In this document: positions 36,970 through 45,551 of the stretch, piece by piece
Position numbering within the stretch: the stretch's first letter is position 1
Layout of the letters: each line of letters opens with the position of its first letter
Source: Pseudomonadota bacterium
GTDB lineage: Bacteria; Pseudomonadota; Gammaproteobacteria; Burkholderiales; Casimicrobiaceae
Reading direction: 5' to 3'
NCBI GenBank assembly: GCA_018241745.1
Contig: JAFEDG010000157.1
Location: forward strand, 19,906-83,905
DNA length: 64,000 nucleotides
The notes under the pieces: generated by a model
The model's database searches: none
What the model saw: the letters and a program-made list of their open reading frames with translations, nothing else
What the model was told of the DNA's origin: nothing
Position numbers and translations under genes: made by a program

Positions 36970-38232
36970 CTATGCGAGCGCAACGACGAGTTCCATCACC
37001 GCCGCCCAACCCACCAGCCAGCTGATCGGGTGGCGCAGCATGCCACGCGCGCCGGCGCGGCCTGCGCGCTGGAACGGCCGCTCGAACAGCCGGTAGGAAA
37101 TCACGGCGACCGCGAGCGTCGCCGGCACGGCGCCAAGCAGCAGGCGTCCCCACGCCGCGGCCGACACGGTCGTGCGCACGGGCACGAGTCCCATGCGCGG
37201 CGCGAGTTCGATGATCGGCACGTGCCACAGGTAGATGCTGTAGCTCACGAGGCCCAGCGCGAACACGACGCGATTGGCGAACAGCGCGACGCCGGCATGA
37301 CGCTCCCCGGCGAGCCCCAGCAGCATCAGCGTCACCGCCGCCTGGATCCAGAACGGCCGCGACCAGCCACGCAGTGAATCCATGTAGTGGCCGACGTTGG
37401 TCATGCCCGCATAGACCCACGGCGTCGCGAACAGCAGCGCGAGGCCGGTCCAGAACGCGACGGCGGCGACGTACCGGCGCGGCGGCCTGCGCGCTGACCA
37501 TGCCCCCATCGCCATGCCGGCGGCGAACGCATCGAGGCGGATCGTGACGAGTACCTGGGCATAGCCGTCGCCGGTGGCGATCACGGCTAACTTGGTCAGC
37601 GCGACGATCGCGACGGCGATCGCGTACAGCACCCAGCCGCCGCGGCGGTCGAGCAACGCGAACATGAACGGGAACAGCAGGTAGAAGTGCCATTCGAACG
37701 GCAGCGTCCAGAACACGCCGTTCAGCGACACGATGTAGCGCTCGATCAGGTTGTGCGACATCACGAGGTGCAGCGCCATGTCGACGACGCCCGGCACCGA
37801 ACGGTAGAGCCCCGCCAGCGCGAGCACCACCAGCGCGGTCACGCACGCGTAGTACGCCGGGTACACCCGCAGGATGCGCCGGCGCAGGTACGGCCAGTAG
37901 CGCTCGCCCGTGTGCCGCTCGCACCACGTCCCGGTCCGTGACGGCAGCGCGTCGACGCGCGCAACCGCTTGCCGCGCGAGCAGGAAGCCGGACAGGATGA
38001 AGAATACGTCGAGTCCCAGCCACCCGTACTCGACGAGCGGGCGCAGGTCCAGCACATGCGCGCCGAGTGCCACGGCGAGCGGCGGCGAGCCGGCATTGAG
38101 CCAGCTGTGGAACAGCAGCACCCACAGCGCCGCGAACGCGCGCACGCCCGTGAGCGCGGCGACGTGGTGCGTGTCCGTGCGCGTGGCCGGCTTCGCGTCC
38201 ACGCTCGCGTCCGGGAGTGCCGCGGCAGGCAT
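36970..38232 (-). CDS. Acyltransferase-3 family membrane protein (second copy, distinct)
   Basis: A 420-residue acyltransferase-3 protein with about ten helices. Family motifs: LTGVRAFAALWVLLFHSWL (histidine), LGLDVFFILSGFLLARQ, and NGVFWTLPFEWHFYLLFP. It differs clearly from the neighbouring acyltransferase, so it is not a recent duplicate. It lies 17 bases downstream of the 836-residue membrane-anchored protein and is probably cotranscribed with it, suggesting both act on the same glycan. Confidence 0.9.
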   Translation of the reverse strand: MPAAALPDASVDAKPATRTDTHHVAALTGVRAFAALWVLLFHSWLNAGSPPLAVALGAHVLDLRPLVEYGWLGLDVFFILSGFLLARQAVARVDALPSRTGTWCERHTGERYWPYLRRRILRVYPAYYACVTALVVLALAGLYRSVPGVVDMALHLVMSHNLIERYIVSLNGVFWTLPFEWHFYLLFPFMFALLDRRGGWVLYAIAVAIVALTKLAVIATGDGYAQVLVTIRLDAFAAGMAMGAWSARRPPRRYVAAVAFWTGLALLFATPWVYAGMTNVGHYMDSLRGWSRPFWIQAAVTLMLLGLAGERHAGVALFANRVVFALGLVSYSIYLWHVPIIELAPRMGLVPVRTTVSAAAWGRLLLGAVPATLAVAVISYRLFERPFQRAGRAGARGMLRHPISWLVGWAAVMELVVALA

Positions 38233-38249
38233 CGTGCGCGCGGTGCGCG

Positions 38250-40760
38250 TCAGGACGTGCCGGCCGCGGCAGGGTACAGCAGCACACGCGTCAGCAGCGG
38301 CTTGTCGGTGCCCGGCGGGAAGTGCAGCTCGAGCTCGAGTTCCTCGACGATCGTCTTGCCGTCGAGCCATTCCGCGGGCCACTCGAACGTCATCGCGTTG
38401 CCGCTTGTGCGACCCACGTTCCGCCACTCGGCTTGCGGCCCCGTCCGTGCGGCGACGGTCACGAAGTGCGGCACACGCGTGCCGTCGAAGCGCAGCAGCA
38501 GCGACTTGATCGTCGCCGGCCGTATCACTTGGTCCGGCGGCGAGCGCATGCGCATCCGGTCGCCGAGCGGCGCGAGCGCGAGGCCGCGCGTCGTCGCCTC
38601 GACAGTGCCGCGCAGCGCCGTCCAGCCGTCGGCGTCCGCATGCGACGGCGAGCCGAACGTCCACAGCAGCGATGACGCGGGGACGTCGGCGTGGCTCACG
38701 AGGAAGTCCATCATCGCCTGCTCGGCCTGCGTGTTGAGCCACGACGTGTAGGGCAGGTAGCCCGGAAAGCCGGCAAATAGTCCGTTCGAACCGTTCCACG
38801 CCATCAGCGCGATCTGGCGGCCGCCGTAGTTGAAGAAGTCGCGGAACTGGCGGTACGAGCGCGCGTAGGGCGGCAACACCGTCGGGTGCTTGAGGTCCGT
38901 TGCGTTGCTCTCGACGATCGCCCATTGCGGGTCGTAGCGCGCGATCGTCGCGAACAGTCCGTGGCCCGAGTCCAGCATGTACGCATTCTCCGCGGCCGGG
39001 CCGTAGACGATCGTGCCCAGGTGGCCGACGCGTGGCACCGCGCCTGCGATCGACACGCCCGCGCCGTCGTAGTCGGGAGAGCGGTCGGTGAGCGACGTCG
39101 ACTGCGCGCGCAGCTCGGGGTCCGGCGCGGTGAACGCCTGGGCCGTGAAGATGCGGTCGGCCGGCACGCCGGCATCGTGCGTCCATTGCGCGAGCTCGGA
39201 ATAGTGCAGCTGCACGAGGTGCCTGCGGAACATGTCCCACTGCTGGTACCAGGGGTCGTCCCAGAACGGGACCGCGCCCGGCGGTACCGGCAGGTTGTCG
39301 TGGCCGGGAAACTCGCGCGGCGGCTGGACGTCGGACCACGCGGTCCAGTGCGTGCGTGCGAGCCGGTTGACCTCGGCGAGCGTCAGCGGGTGCGGCCGCC
39401 GGTAGCTGCGCAGGTCGGGGACGCCCGGGCCACCGGCGCCGGCATAGGCGCCGGTCCCCTGCAGCCAGTCGCGGAACTGGCGCAGCGTCGCCGGGTTGTA
39501 GTCGTGGCGGTGCCCCACGATGAACGGGTTCATGTAAGTGTCGGCGTCGAGGTTCACGCCGACGAACAGGTCCGGGTGCTCGCGCGCGAAGCGCGCGATG
39601 ATCCGCGCGGCGGCCTGCAGGTTGCGGCGCTTGTAGTCGCGCACCGCGCGGTTGTAGACGTTGTACGTCTGCACGCGCGACAGCCGCGGCGATTCCGTCG
39701 AGCCCGCGAGGCCCTTTCTGAAGTCGCCGGGGAACGTCTTGTCGTCCTGGTCCCACTGCACGTTGGCGTCGTCGGCCTCGAGGTGGGTCATCAGGTCCCA
39801 CTCGGTGCTCTCGCAACTCGCGTCGCCCCAGATGCCGCCGTTCAGGATGAAGTTGACCGGTGTCGACGTCCTGATCGCGAACGCGATGATGCCGTCGAGG
39901 TTGTCCTCGGCGACGAGCCGGTTGCCGCACTTGCGCGCGAGGTCGAACGTGGGGTCGAACGCCCAGTCTCCTGCCGGGCCCTTCGTCGTGCGCAGGTACA
40001 GCACGGGGACCGACATGCCGACGCGCATCGTCCGCGACAAGAGGCCCTCGTAGCGCTCGCGGATGCCCTGCGCGCCGCCCAGCGCGACGCCGGACGTCGC
40101 CATCAGGAACGTGAAGCGCCGCTCCGCAAGCGCCGGATTCGTGTCGAGCAGCGGCGCCCAGATCGCGAGCGCGGCGGGCCGCACGACGCTGCGCCGCGCC
40201 AGAACAGTCGTCTCGCCCTTGCCGTTGATCGCGACGACCGTGAGTTCGTGGCGCGCGAGCGTCAGCGTCGAGAAGTCGAGATCGACGGTGAATCCCGACG
40301 TCGCCGCGCCGGGCATCGCGGGCAGCACGGCGGCGACGTCCTGGCGCGCACCCCCGAGCGTCGCGGCGTGCGCGACACCGCCGATGCGCGCCTCGACGGC
40401 CTTGATGCCCGCCGGGTCCGCGGCCCAACCGCTGAGCGTGCTGCGGTCGGCGACGATCGTCTCGCCGGCTGGCATGTCGAGCGCGCCGGACGACGCCGGT
40501 CGCGGCAGGCCCGGCACGACAGGCATCGGCGCCGCGACCGGCGGCGGCATCGTGCGCGTCAATGTCGCCGGTTCCGCAGGGGCCGCCTGCGGTGCGGCCG
40601 CCGCGGGCGGTGGCGGTGGCGGCGCGAGCCGCCCGCCCGTGCGCAACGCGTAGAACTCGGCGCCCGCGAGCAATGCGACGACGCCCAGCGACAGCACGAG
40701 GCCGCGCCACATCCGGGGCGGTGCGCGCTTCGTGGGCGGAGGAGCGGCGGGCGTCGTCAT
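38250..40760 (-). CDS. Large membrane-anchored periplasmic protein, possibly glycosidase-like
   Basis: An 836-residue protein with one N-terminal helix (WRGLVLSLGVVALLAGAEFYAL, about 18-39), a Pro/Ala linker, a beta domain (about 95-190, LSGWAADPAGIKAVEARIGG) resembling Ig-like modules of sugar-active proteins, and a large core. The core has strands that look like a TIM-barrel hydrolase: NFILNGGIWGD, DLFVGVNLDADTYMN, YNPATLRQFRDWLQ and WDMFRRHLVQLHYSELAQW, reminiscent of GH35/GH42-type enzymes. A C-terminal beta region follows (LELELHFPPGTD). I cannot name the family with confidence. It precedes an acyltransferase, which supports a role in an exported polysaccharide. Confidence 0.75.
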   Translation of the reverse strand: MTTPAAPPPTKRAPPRMWRGLVLSLGVVALLAGAEFYALRTGGRLAPPPPPPAAAAPQAAPAEPATLTRTMPPPVAAPMPVVPGLPRPASSGALDMPAGETIVADRSTLSGWAADPAGIKAVEARIGGVAHAATLGGARQDVAAVLPAMPGAATSGFTVDLDFSTLTLARHELTVVAINGKGETTVLARRSVVRPAALAIWAPLLDTNPALAERRFTFLMATSGVALGGAQGIRERYEGLLSRTMRVGMSVPVLYLRTTKGPAGDWAFDPTFDLARKCGNRLVAEDNLDGIIAFAIRTSTPVNFILNGGIWGDASCESTEWDLMTHLEADDANVQWDQDDKTFPGDFRKGLAGSTESPRLSRVQTYNVYNRAVRDYKRRNLQAAARIIARFAREHPDLFVGVNLDADTYMNPFIVGHRHDYNPATLRQFRDWLQGTGAYAGAGGPGVPDLRSYRRPHPLTLAEVNRLARTHWTAWSDVQPPREFPGHDNLPVPPGAVPFWDDPWYQQWDMFRRHLVQLHYSELAQWTHDAGVPADRIFTAQAFTAPDPELRAQSTSLTDRSPDYDGAGVSIAGAVPRVGHLGTIVYGPAAENAYMLDSGHGLFATIARYDPQWAIVESNATDLKHPTVLPPYARSYRQFRDFFNYGGRQIALMAWNGSNGLFAGFPGYLPYTSWLNTQAEQAMMDFLVSHADVPASSLLWTFGSPSHADADGWTALRGTVEATTRGLALAPLGDRMRMRSPPDQVIRPATIKSLLLRFDGTRVPHFVTVAARTGPQAEWRNVGRTSGNAMTFEWPAEWLDGKTIVEELELELHFPPGTDKPLLTRVLLYPAAAGTS

Positions 40761-40853
40761 GGGGGCGCGGGCCGGGCCCGCGTGCGCTGCGGCGATTGTA
40801 AGTCAGCGACGTCGCGTATCCTTGGCGACGCCTTGCCGCCTACCGCCGCTGCC

Positions 40854-41576
40854 ATGGAACGCGACCGCGCCATCCTCGACGAACAGATCGCCTATTACCG
40901 CGCGCGGGCCCGCGAGTACGACGCATGGTGGCTGCGCGAAGGCCGCTTCGACCGTGGTGACGACAACAACCAGGCGTGGCACGCGGATGCGCGCGCGGTC
41001 GAGGCGGCGCTTGCCGCCTTCCTCGACGCACGCAAGCCGGCGCGCGCGCTGGAGCTCGCCTGCGGCACCGGTCTGTTCACGCGCCACCTCGCGCCGCGCG
41101 TCGGCACGCTGACGGCTGTCGATGCGGCGCCCGAAGTGATTACGCTCAACCGCGCGCGGCTCGGTGCGTTACCGGTGCAGCCGCCGCGCTACGTCGAGGC
41201 GGACCTGTTCGCGTGGGAACCGGAGGGCACCTATGACCTCGTGTTCATGAGCTTCTGGCTGTCGCACGTGCCGGCCGCGCGGATGGATGCGTTCTGGGCC
41301 ACGGTGCGCCGCGCGTTGGCGCCGGGCGGGGTCGCGTACGTGATCGACTCGGCGCACGAGGTGACGTCGACGGCGGTCGACCATCCGCCGCCCGACGCGC
41401 AGGCGGGCGTCGTGACGCGCAAGCTCGACGACGGCTCGACGTTCCGGATCGTGAAGATGTTCTGGACGCCCGCGGCACTCGCGGCGCGCCTCGTGCCACT
41501 CGGCTTTCGCGCGGATCTCGCGCAGACGCCGCGCTATTTCATCTACGGGCCGGTGGCGCCAGAACCATCAGGGTAG
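40854..41576 (+). CDS. Class I SAM-dependent methyltransferase
   Basis: A 240-residue Rossmann-fold methyltransferase with motif I ALELACGTGLFTRHLA, the acidic VDAAPEVITLNRARL, and the post-motif YDLVFMSFWLSHVP. Its N-terminal segment (YYRARAREYDAWWLREGRFD) is seen in a group of uncharacterised bacterial methyltransferases. Substrate unknown. The TAG stop lies inside a REP-like core in which one base has changed (see repeat at 41570); without that change the frame would run ten more codons. Confidence 0.85.
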   Translation: MERDRAILDEQIAYYRARAREYDAWWLREGRFDRGDDNNQAWHADARAVEAALAAFLDARKPARALELACGTGLFTRHLAPRVGTLTAVDAAPEVITLNRARLGALPVQPPRYVEADLFAWEPEGTYDLVFMSFWLSHVPAARMDAFWATVRRALAPGGVAYVIDSAHEVTSTAVDHPPPDAQAGVVTRKLDDGSTFRIVKMFWTPAALAARLVPLGFRADLAQTPRYFIYGPVAPEPSG

Positions 41577-41582
41577 GACCCT
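41570..41582. repeat. Degenerate single REP-like core
   Basis: AGGGTAGGACCCT differs by one base from the core AGGGTCGGACCCT found at 101, 6423 and 44363. The changed base (C to A) turns TCG into the TAG stop of the methyltransferase gene. It lies between two convergent genes, like the element at 101. A 13-base match alone could be chance; context makes it more credible. Confidence 0.5.
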
Positions 41583-41590
41583 GTCCGACG

Positions 41591-41794
41591 CTACTCGACG
41601 CCGTAGACGTAAGGCTTCTGCGGCACGCGCCCCTGGTCCATCACGCGGCGCTCCGCCAGCTCGCGCGGCGTCTTGTCCCACCAGATCGCGCGGCCTTCGC
41701 GCTGCTCGTCGACGATCTCCGGCTCCTTCGCGATCAGGTCGCGGATGAACTTCGTGTGGTCGGAGACGTAGTTGCGGGACGGCAGCATGCCCAT
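41591..41794 (-). CDS. DUF3460 family small protein
   Basis: A 67-residue protein with the family pattern SDHTKFIRDLIAKEPEIVDEQ, GRAIWWDKTPREL and a C-terminal VPQKPYVY. Such proteins are confined to betaproteobacteria and have no known function. The ATG at 41794 has GGGAG 7 bases upstream. It follows the RlmL-type methyltransferase by 34 bases in the same direction; a TAAAAT hexamer at the end of that gene (41831-41836) could give it its own promoter. Confidence 0.85.
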   Translation of the reverse strand: MGMLPSRNYVSDHTKFIRDLIAKEPEIVDEQREGRAIWWDKTPRELAERRVMDQGRVPQKPYVYGVE

Positions 41795-41828
41795 CGCGGG
41801 ACTCCCGGTTCGGCGTTAGACAGGGCGC

Positions 41829-42974
41829 CTATTTTAGCATCGGGCCCTGCTGGATCCCGTAGCGGTAAAGCCGGCATTCGAGTGCGCCGTTGAACAGCGG
41901 GATGCGCTTGTCGGCCTTGAGGTGGATGAGCTTCGGCAGCGCGGTGTCCGCCGTGAACAGCCACGCCGTCCACCCGGTGAAGCGCTGCTTCAGCGCGTCG
42001 CCGAACTGCGGATACATCGCGGCGATCCTGTCGCGGTCGGCGAGGCGCACGCCGTACGGCGGGTTGGCGAGCAGCGTGCCTGCGGCGGCCGGCGCGGCGC
42101 GCGTCAGCGCGTCGGCGCGCTCCAGCGCGATGAAGTCGCCGACTTGCGCCGCGGACATGTTCGAGCGCGCGCGCGCGATCGCCGTGTCGGCGATGTCGCT
42201 GGCGAAGATCGCCGGCGTCGCGGGAGGCTTCGCGACCTGGTCGCGCGCGGCCTGCTTCGTCCGCTGCCACGTCGGCCCGTCGTACCACGCGAGCTTCTGG
42301 AAGCCGAACGTGCGCGTGAGCCCGGGCGCGCGATGGGCGGCGATCAGCGCCGCCTCGATCGCGAGCGTGCCGCTGCCGCACATCGGGTCGAGGAATGCCT
42401 GGCCTGGCGTCCAGCCGGTCAGTGCCACAAGGCCCGCGGCGAGGTTCTCGCGCAGCGGCGCCTCTTCCGTGTCGCGGCGGTAGCCGCGCTTGAACAGCGG
42501 CTCGCCGGACGTGTCCAGGTAGAACGTCGCCGTGTCGGCGGTGAGGTGCACGGCGACGCGGACGTCCGGCATCCGCTTGTCGACCGACGGCCGCGAGCCG
42601 GTGGCGCCGCGAAAACGGTCGACGATCGCGTCCTTGACGGTCAGCGTCGCGAATTCGAGGCTCGCGAGCGGCGAGCGCGTCGCGGCGACGTCGACGCGCA
42701 ACGTGCGGTCGCCGCGGAAATGCCGCGGCCAGTCGATCCCGCGGGCCAGCGCGTGCACCGCCTTCTCGTCGCGATACCGTCCCTGGCCCACGCGCCACAG
42801 CACCCGGCTCGCGACGCGCGACCACAGGTTGGCGCGATAGGCGAGCGCGAAGTCGCCGCTCGCGCCGACGCCGCCGTCCGCGCGTTCGAGGTTCGTCCCG
42901 CCGAGCGCCGCGAGCTCGGACTCGAGCACGGCCTCGAGCCCGCGCGGGCAGGACACGAAGTACCGCTCGGGCAT
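41829..42974 (-). CDS. RlmL-type rRNA (guanine-N2) methyltransferase
   Basis: A 381-residue protein with an N-terminal THUMP domain (RYFVSCPRGLEAVLESELAALG) and a methyltransferase domain with DPMCGSGTLAIEAALIA and the catalytic NPPYG motif. It corresponds to the N-terminal half of E. coli RlmL (23S rRNA m2G2445) and lacks the RlmK half, as is normal outside the gammaproteobacteria. The target base is inferred. It starts 7 bases after hemJ. Confidence 0.92.
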   Translation of the reverse strand: MPERYFVSCPRGLEAVLESELAALGGTNLERADGGVGASGDFALAYRANLWSRVASRVLWRVGQGRYRDEKAVHALARGIDWPRHFRGDRTLRVDVAATRSPLASLEFATLTVKDAIVDRFRGATGSRPSVDKRMPDVRVAVHLTADTATFYLDTSGEPLFKRGYRRDTEEAPLRENLAAGLVALTGWTPGQAFLDPMCGSGTLAIEAALIAAHRAPGLTRTFGFQKLAWYDGPTWQRTKQAARDQVAKPPATPAIFASDIADTAIARARSNMSAAQVGDFIALERADALTRAAPAAAGTLLANPPYGVRLADRDRIAAMYPQFGDALKQRFTGWTAWLFTADTALPKLIHLKADKRIPLFNGALECRLYRYGIQQGPMLK

Positions 42975-42981
42975 CGGGCCG

Positions 42982-43404
42982 TCAGAACGGCTTCATCACG
43001 ACGAGGAACACGATGCCCACGAGGCAGGGCAGCGCGGGGATCTCGTTCAGCCAGCGGTAGAACACGTGGCCGTGGCGGTTGCGGTCGTGCGCGAAGCCGT
43101 CCTTCAGCACGCCCAGGTAGACATGGAACACGACGAGGATCGCGACCAGCAGCAGCTTCGCGTGCAGCCAGCCGCCCGTGATGCCGTAGCCCAGCCACAG
43201 CCACGCGCCGAACACGAGCGTCAGCACCGCGCACGGCGTCATGATGCCGCGATAGAGCTTGCGTTCCATCACCTTGAAGCGCTCGTTGCCGAGCGTGTCG
43301 CCGGCCGGCACCTGCGCGTGATAGACGAACAGGCGCGGCAGGTAGAAGAGCCCGGCGAACCACGCGACCATGAACACGATGTGCAGCGACTTGACGACGA
43401 GCAT
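42982..43404 (-). CDS. hemJ: Protoporphyrinogen IX oxidase HemJ
   Basis: HemJ is an inner-membrane haem-dependent enzyme that oxidises protoporphyrinogen IX in haem synthesis when HemG/HemY are absent. The 140-residue product has four membrane helices and the family histidine H8 (VVKSLHIVFMVAWFAGLFYLPRLFVYH begins at residue 3) and lysine K83 (GGWLHAKLLLV), both reported as essential in the family. The start has a good AAGGAG ribosome site. It lies in a minus-strand string with a ferredoxin and a hydrolase. Confidence 0.93.
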   Translation of the reverse strand: MLVVKSLHIVFMVAWFAGLFYLPRLFVYHAQVPAGDTLGNERFKVMERKLYRGIMTPCAVLTLVFGAWLWLGYGITGGWLHAKLLLVAILVVFHVYLGVLKDGFAHDRNRHGHVFYRWLNEIPALPCLVGIVFLVVMKPF

Positions 43405-43429
43405 CGTGGATCTCCTTGTGCGCGCCCGC

Positions 43430-44044
43430 TCAGGCCGCGCGGTACAGCGCCGCGACGAGGCTTGCGAGCTGCGGCAGCCGGCCGTGGAAGAAATGGCCCG
43501 CGCCGGCGAGCACGGCGACGGCGAGTTCCTGCGGACGCGCCCAGTCGAGCACCGCCGGCAGCGGTACGACGTCGTCGACCTCGCCGTGGATCACGACGGT
43601 GCCCGGCGCCACGCGCGTGTCCGCGAAGCGCATGACCGCGGGGCCGACCAGCACCAGCCGCTCGTGCGGCACCGTTGCGGCCACGCGGGTCTGCACGAAC
43701 GAGCCGAACGAGAAGCCCGCGAGCGCGAGCGGCAACGCGGCGCCGAAGCGCTGTCGCGCGTGCGCGAGCGCCGCGAGCGCGTCGTCCGTCTCGCCGACGC
43801 CTTCGTCGAACGTGCCCGCCGACGCGCCGACGCCACGGAAGTTGAAGCGGACCGCGGCATAGCCCAAGCCGTAGAACGCGCGCGCCAGCGTCTGCGCAAC
43901 CTTGTTGTCCAGCGTGCCGCCTTGCAGCGGGTGCGGGTGCGCGACGAGCGCGATGCCGGCCGGCGCATCCGGTGCGTTGATGACGATCTCGAGGTCGCCC
44001 GCCGGCCCGGGAATCGTCGACCGCTCGGCCGTGCGCGGATTCAA
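43430..44044 (-). CDS. Alpha/beta hydrolase
   Basis: A 204-residue alpha/beta-hydrolase with HPHPLQGGTLDNKV (family-typical oxyanion region), RFNFRGVGASAG, the nucleophile elbow GFSFGSFV (the serine), the acid in HGEVDDVVPL and the catalytic histidine in GAGHFFHG. Substrate unknown; the group is annotated as small esterase-like or dienelactone-hydrolase-like proteins. Translation starts at a TTG that overlaps the ferredoxin stop as TTGA. Confidence 0.88.
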   Translation of the reverse strand: MNPRTAERSTIPGPAGDLEIVINAPDAPAGIALVAHPHPLQGGTLDNKVAQTLARAFYGLGYAAVRFNFRGVGASAGTFDEGVGETDDALAALAHARQRFGAALPLALAGFSFGSFVQTRVAATVPHERLVLVGPAVMRFADTRVAPGTVVIHGEVDDVVPLPAVLDWARPQELAVAVLAGAGHFFHGRLPQLASLVAALYRAA

Positions 44045-44349
44045 ATGCGCAGCCTTTCCACGACCTCGCCGCCGATCACGTGGCGCTCGATGATCTCGTC
44101 GATGTCGGACTGGTCCACGTAGGTGTACCAGACGGCGTCGGGATACACGACGAGCACCGGGCCCTCCTCGCAGCGGTCGAGGCAGCCGGACTTGTTGATG
44201 CGCACGTTGCCGGGGCCACTGGCGCCCAGCTTCTTGACGCGGTCCTTCGCGTATTTCTGCATGGCCACGGCGCCGCGGTCGGCGCAGCACGCCTCGCCGT
44301 TGTCGCGCTGGTTGCAGCAGAAGAACACATGACGCTTGAAGTAGCTCAT
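44041..44349 (-). CDS. Thioredoxin-like [2Fe-2S] ferredoxin
   Basis: A 102-residue protein of the thioredoxin-fold [2Fe-2S] ferredoxin group. Cluster ligands are expected among C11/C12 (HVFFCCNQR), C21/C22 and C56/C60 in the SGCLDRCEEGP motif. It is probably a soluble electron carrier of the haem or hydrolase region; its partner is unknown. It is coupled by a 4-base overlap to the alpha/beta hydrolase. A REP-like hairpin lies just upstream. Confidence 0.9.
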   Translation of the reverse strand: MSYFKRHVFFCCNQRDNGEACCADRGAVAMQKYAKDRVKKLGASGPGNVRINKSGCLDRCEEGPVLVVYPDAVWYTYVDQSDIDEIIERHVIGGEVVERLRI

Positions 44350-44362
44350 CGCGTCATTCTAA

Positions 44363-44426
44363 AGGGTCCGACCCTATTTATTGGCACTCGCTGCGAGCGA
44401 CCGCCAATAAATAGGGTCGGACCCTA
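44363..44426. repeat. REP-like element forming a perfect long hairpin
   Basis: Two perfect 23-base arms (44363-44385 and 44403-44425) face each other around a 17-base loop that contains a second small dyad (CGCT-GCG-AGCG). Each arm holds the core AGGGTCCGACCCT plus ATTTATTGGC. The TAG on the minus strand at 44424-44426 is the stop codon of the VanZ-family gene. The stem is long enough to act as a transcription barrier between that gene and the ferredoxin gene. Confidence 0.88.
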
Positions 44427-45515
44427 CTCGAGGGCGCCCCAGCGTGGGCGGCCCGCCAGCGCGAACAGCCACGCGGCGGCGCCCAGCGGCCACACCAGCA
44501 GCACCGTGTGCGTGAGGCCGTTGAAGTTGAGAAGCTGGCCATAGCGCCAGTTGAACAGCGTCAGCGGTATGCGCACCGACGCGGGATCGGCGACGAGGGC
44601 GGGCAGCGCGACGGACAGCAACAGCAACACCGCGCAGCCGACGATGCGCGCGGCGCGGGGCAGCCGGAGCAGGCCCAGCAGCAACACGGCGCCCAGCGCG
44701 ATGCCGAGCGCGACGTCCGGTCGCAGCCAGCTCGCAGACGGCGCCGGCCGCAGCATCGCAAGCGTCGTCACGCTCTTGCCCGCGAGCGCCGCGATGATCA
44801 GCAGGCCGATCGCCGTCGCACCGGCGCGCGCGCGGACGAGGAGCAGGACGAACAGGCCCATCCCCGCGAACTGCAGCGCGCTTTCGAGCGCGTCGACGAA
44901 CGTCAGCGCGACGTCGGGCGCGTCAGGGGGCGTGCCGGGGATCGCGAGCGCCGGGTCCCAGCTGATCGCGAACAGGCCGATTGCCGGATTGCATTGCGCG
45001 ACGAGCCACAACGCCATCAGCGCGATGCCCACGTCACCCAGCGTTCCGGGCAGGAACCACTGCGTGCGCCAGGCGGCGATACGCGCACGCACGCCAGGAT
45101 GGCGCACGAGCCACGCGGCGCCGAGGCCGCCCAGCGCGGCGCCGGCGGTATTGCTCGCGAGGTCATAGACGCTCGCGTCCCGCGTGGGCAGCCATGCCTG
45201 CGCCGTCTCCATCGCGAACGCCAGCACGGCGCCCGCCAGCGTGCCGAGCACCGCGCGCCGCGCCGGCGCGGCCCGGCGCGGCAGCAGCGCGACGAAGAGG
45301 CCCAGCGGCACGTAGGCAGCGACGTTGACGAGCAGGTCGAAGTGCGTCGACCGGTAAGGCCGGCCGGACCATAGCCAGAAGCTGCCTTGCGCCGGCGGCG
45401 CGAGCCAGGGGCCGAACGGCGTCAGGCTCGCGTAGACGACCGCGAGCGCATACAGCACGGCGAGAACGTGCGGCAGCCGCGACGGGCGGCGGGGCGTGGC
45501 GGTGGCGGTGGTCAT
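44424..45515 (-). CDS. VanZ family membrane protein
   Basis: A 363-residue multi-pass membrane protein whose N-terminal half is a VanZ-like domain (VYASLTPFGPW, FDLLVNVAAYVPLGLFVALL, METAQAWLPTRDASVYDLASNTAGAALG). The C-terminal half adds about six more helices. VanZ-type proteins often lie near exopolysaccharide and exosortase genes; here the neighbour upstream is a protein with a sorting tail. Function unknown. The last residues ...ALE and TAG stop abut the REP-like hairpin. Confidence 0.88.
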   Translation of the reverse strand: MTTATATPRRPSRLPHVLAVLYALAVVYASLTPFGPWLAPPAQGSFWLWSGRPYRSTHFDLLVNVAAYVPLGLFVALLPRRAAPARRAVLGTLAGAVLAFAMETAQAWLPTRDASVYDLASNTAGAALGGLGAAWLVRHPGVRARIAAWRTQWFLPGTLGDVGIALMALWLVAQCNPAIGLFAISWDPALAIPGTPPDAPDVALTFVDALESALQFAGMGLFVLLLVRARAGATAIGLLIIAALAGKSVTTLAMLRPAPSASWLRPDVALGIALGAVLLLGLLRLPRAARIVGCAVLLLLSVALPALVADPASVRIPLTLFNWRYGQLLNFNGLTHTVLLVWPLGAAAWLFALAGRPRWGALE

Positions 45516-45551
45516 CGGGCTCCGGGCGCACGCGAGCGCGCGGAGCCCCGA

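Noticed and set aside
40761..40853. GC-rich palindrome CGCGGGCC-G-GGCCCGCG (40766-40782) as a regulatory site or terminator
   Set aside because: With a one-base centre it cannot form a normal hairpin, there is no T-run, and such palindromes are expected by chance at this GC content.
44363..44426. CRISPR-like repeat array
   Set aside because: The repeats are inverted palindromic units scattered at four loci, with no regular spacers and no cas genes.
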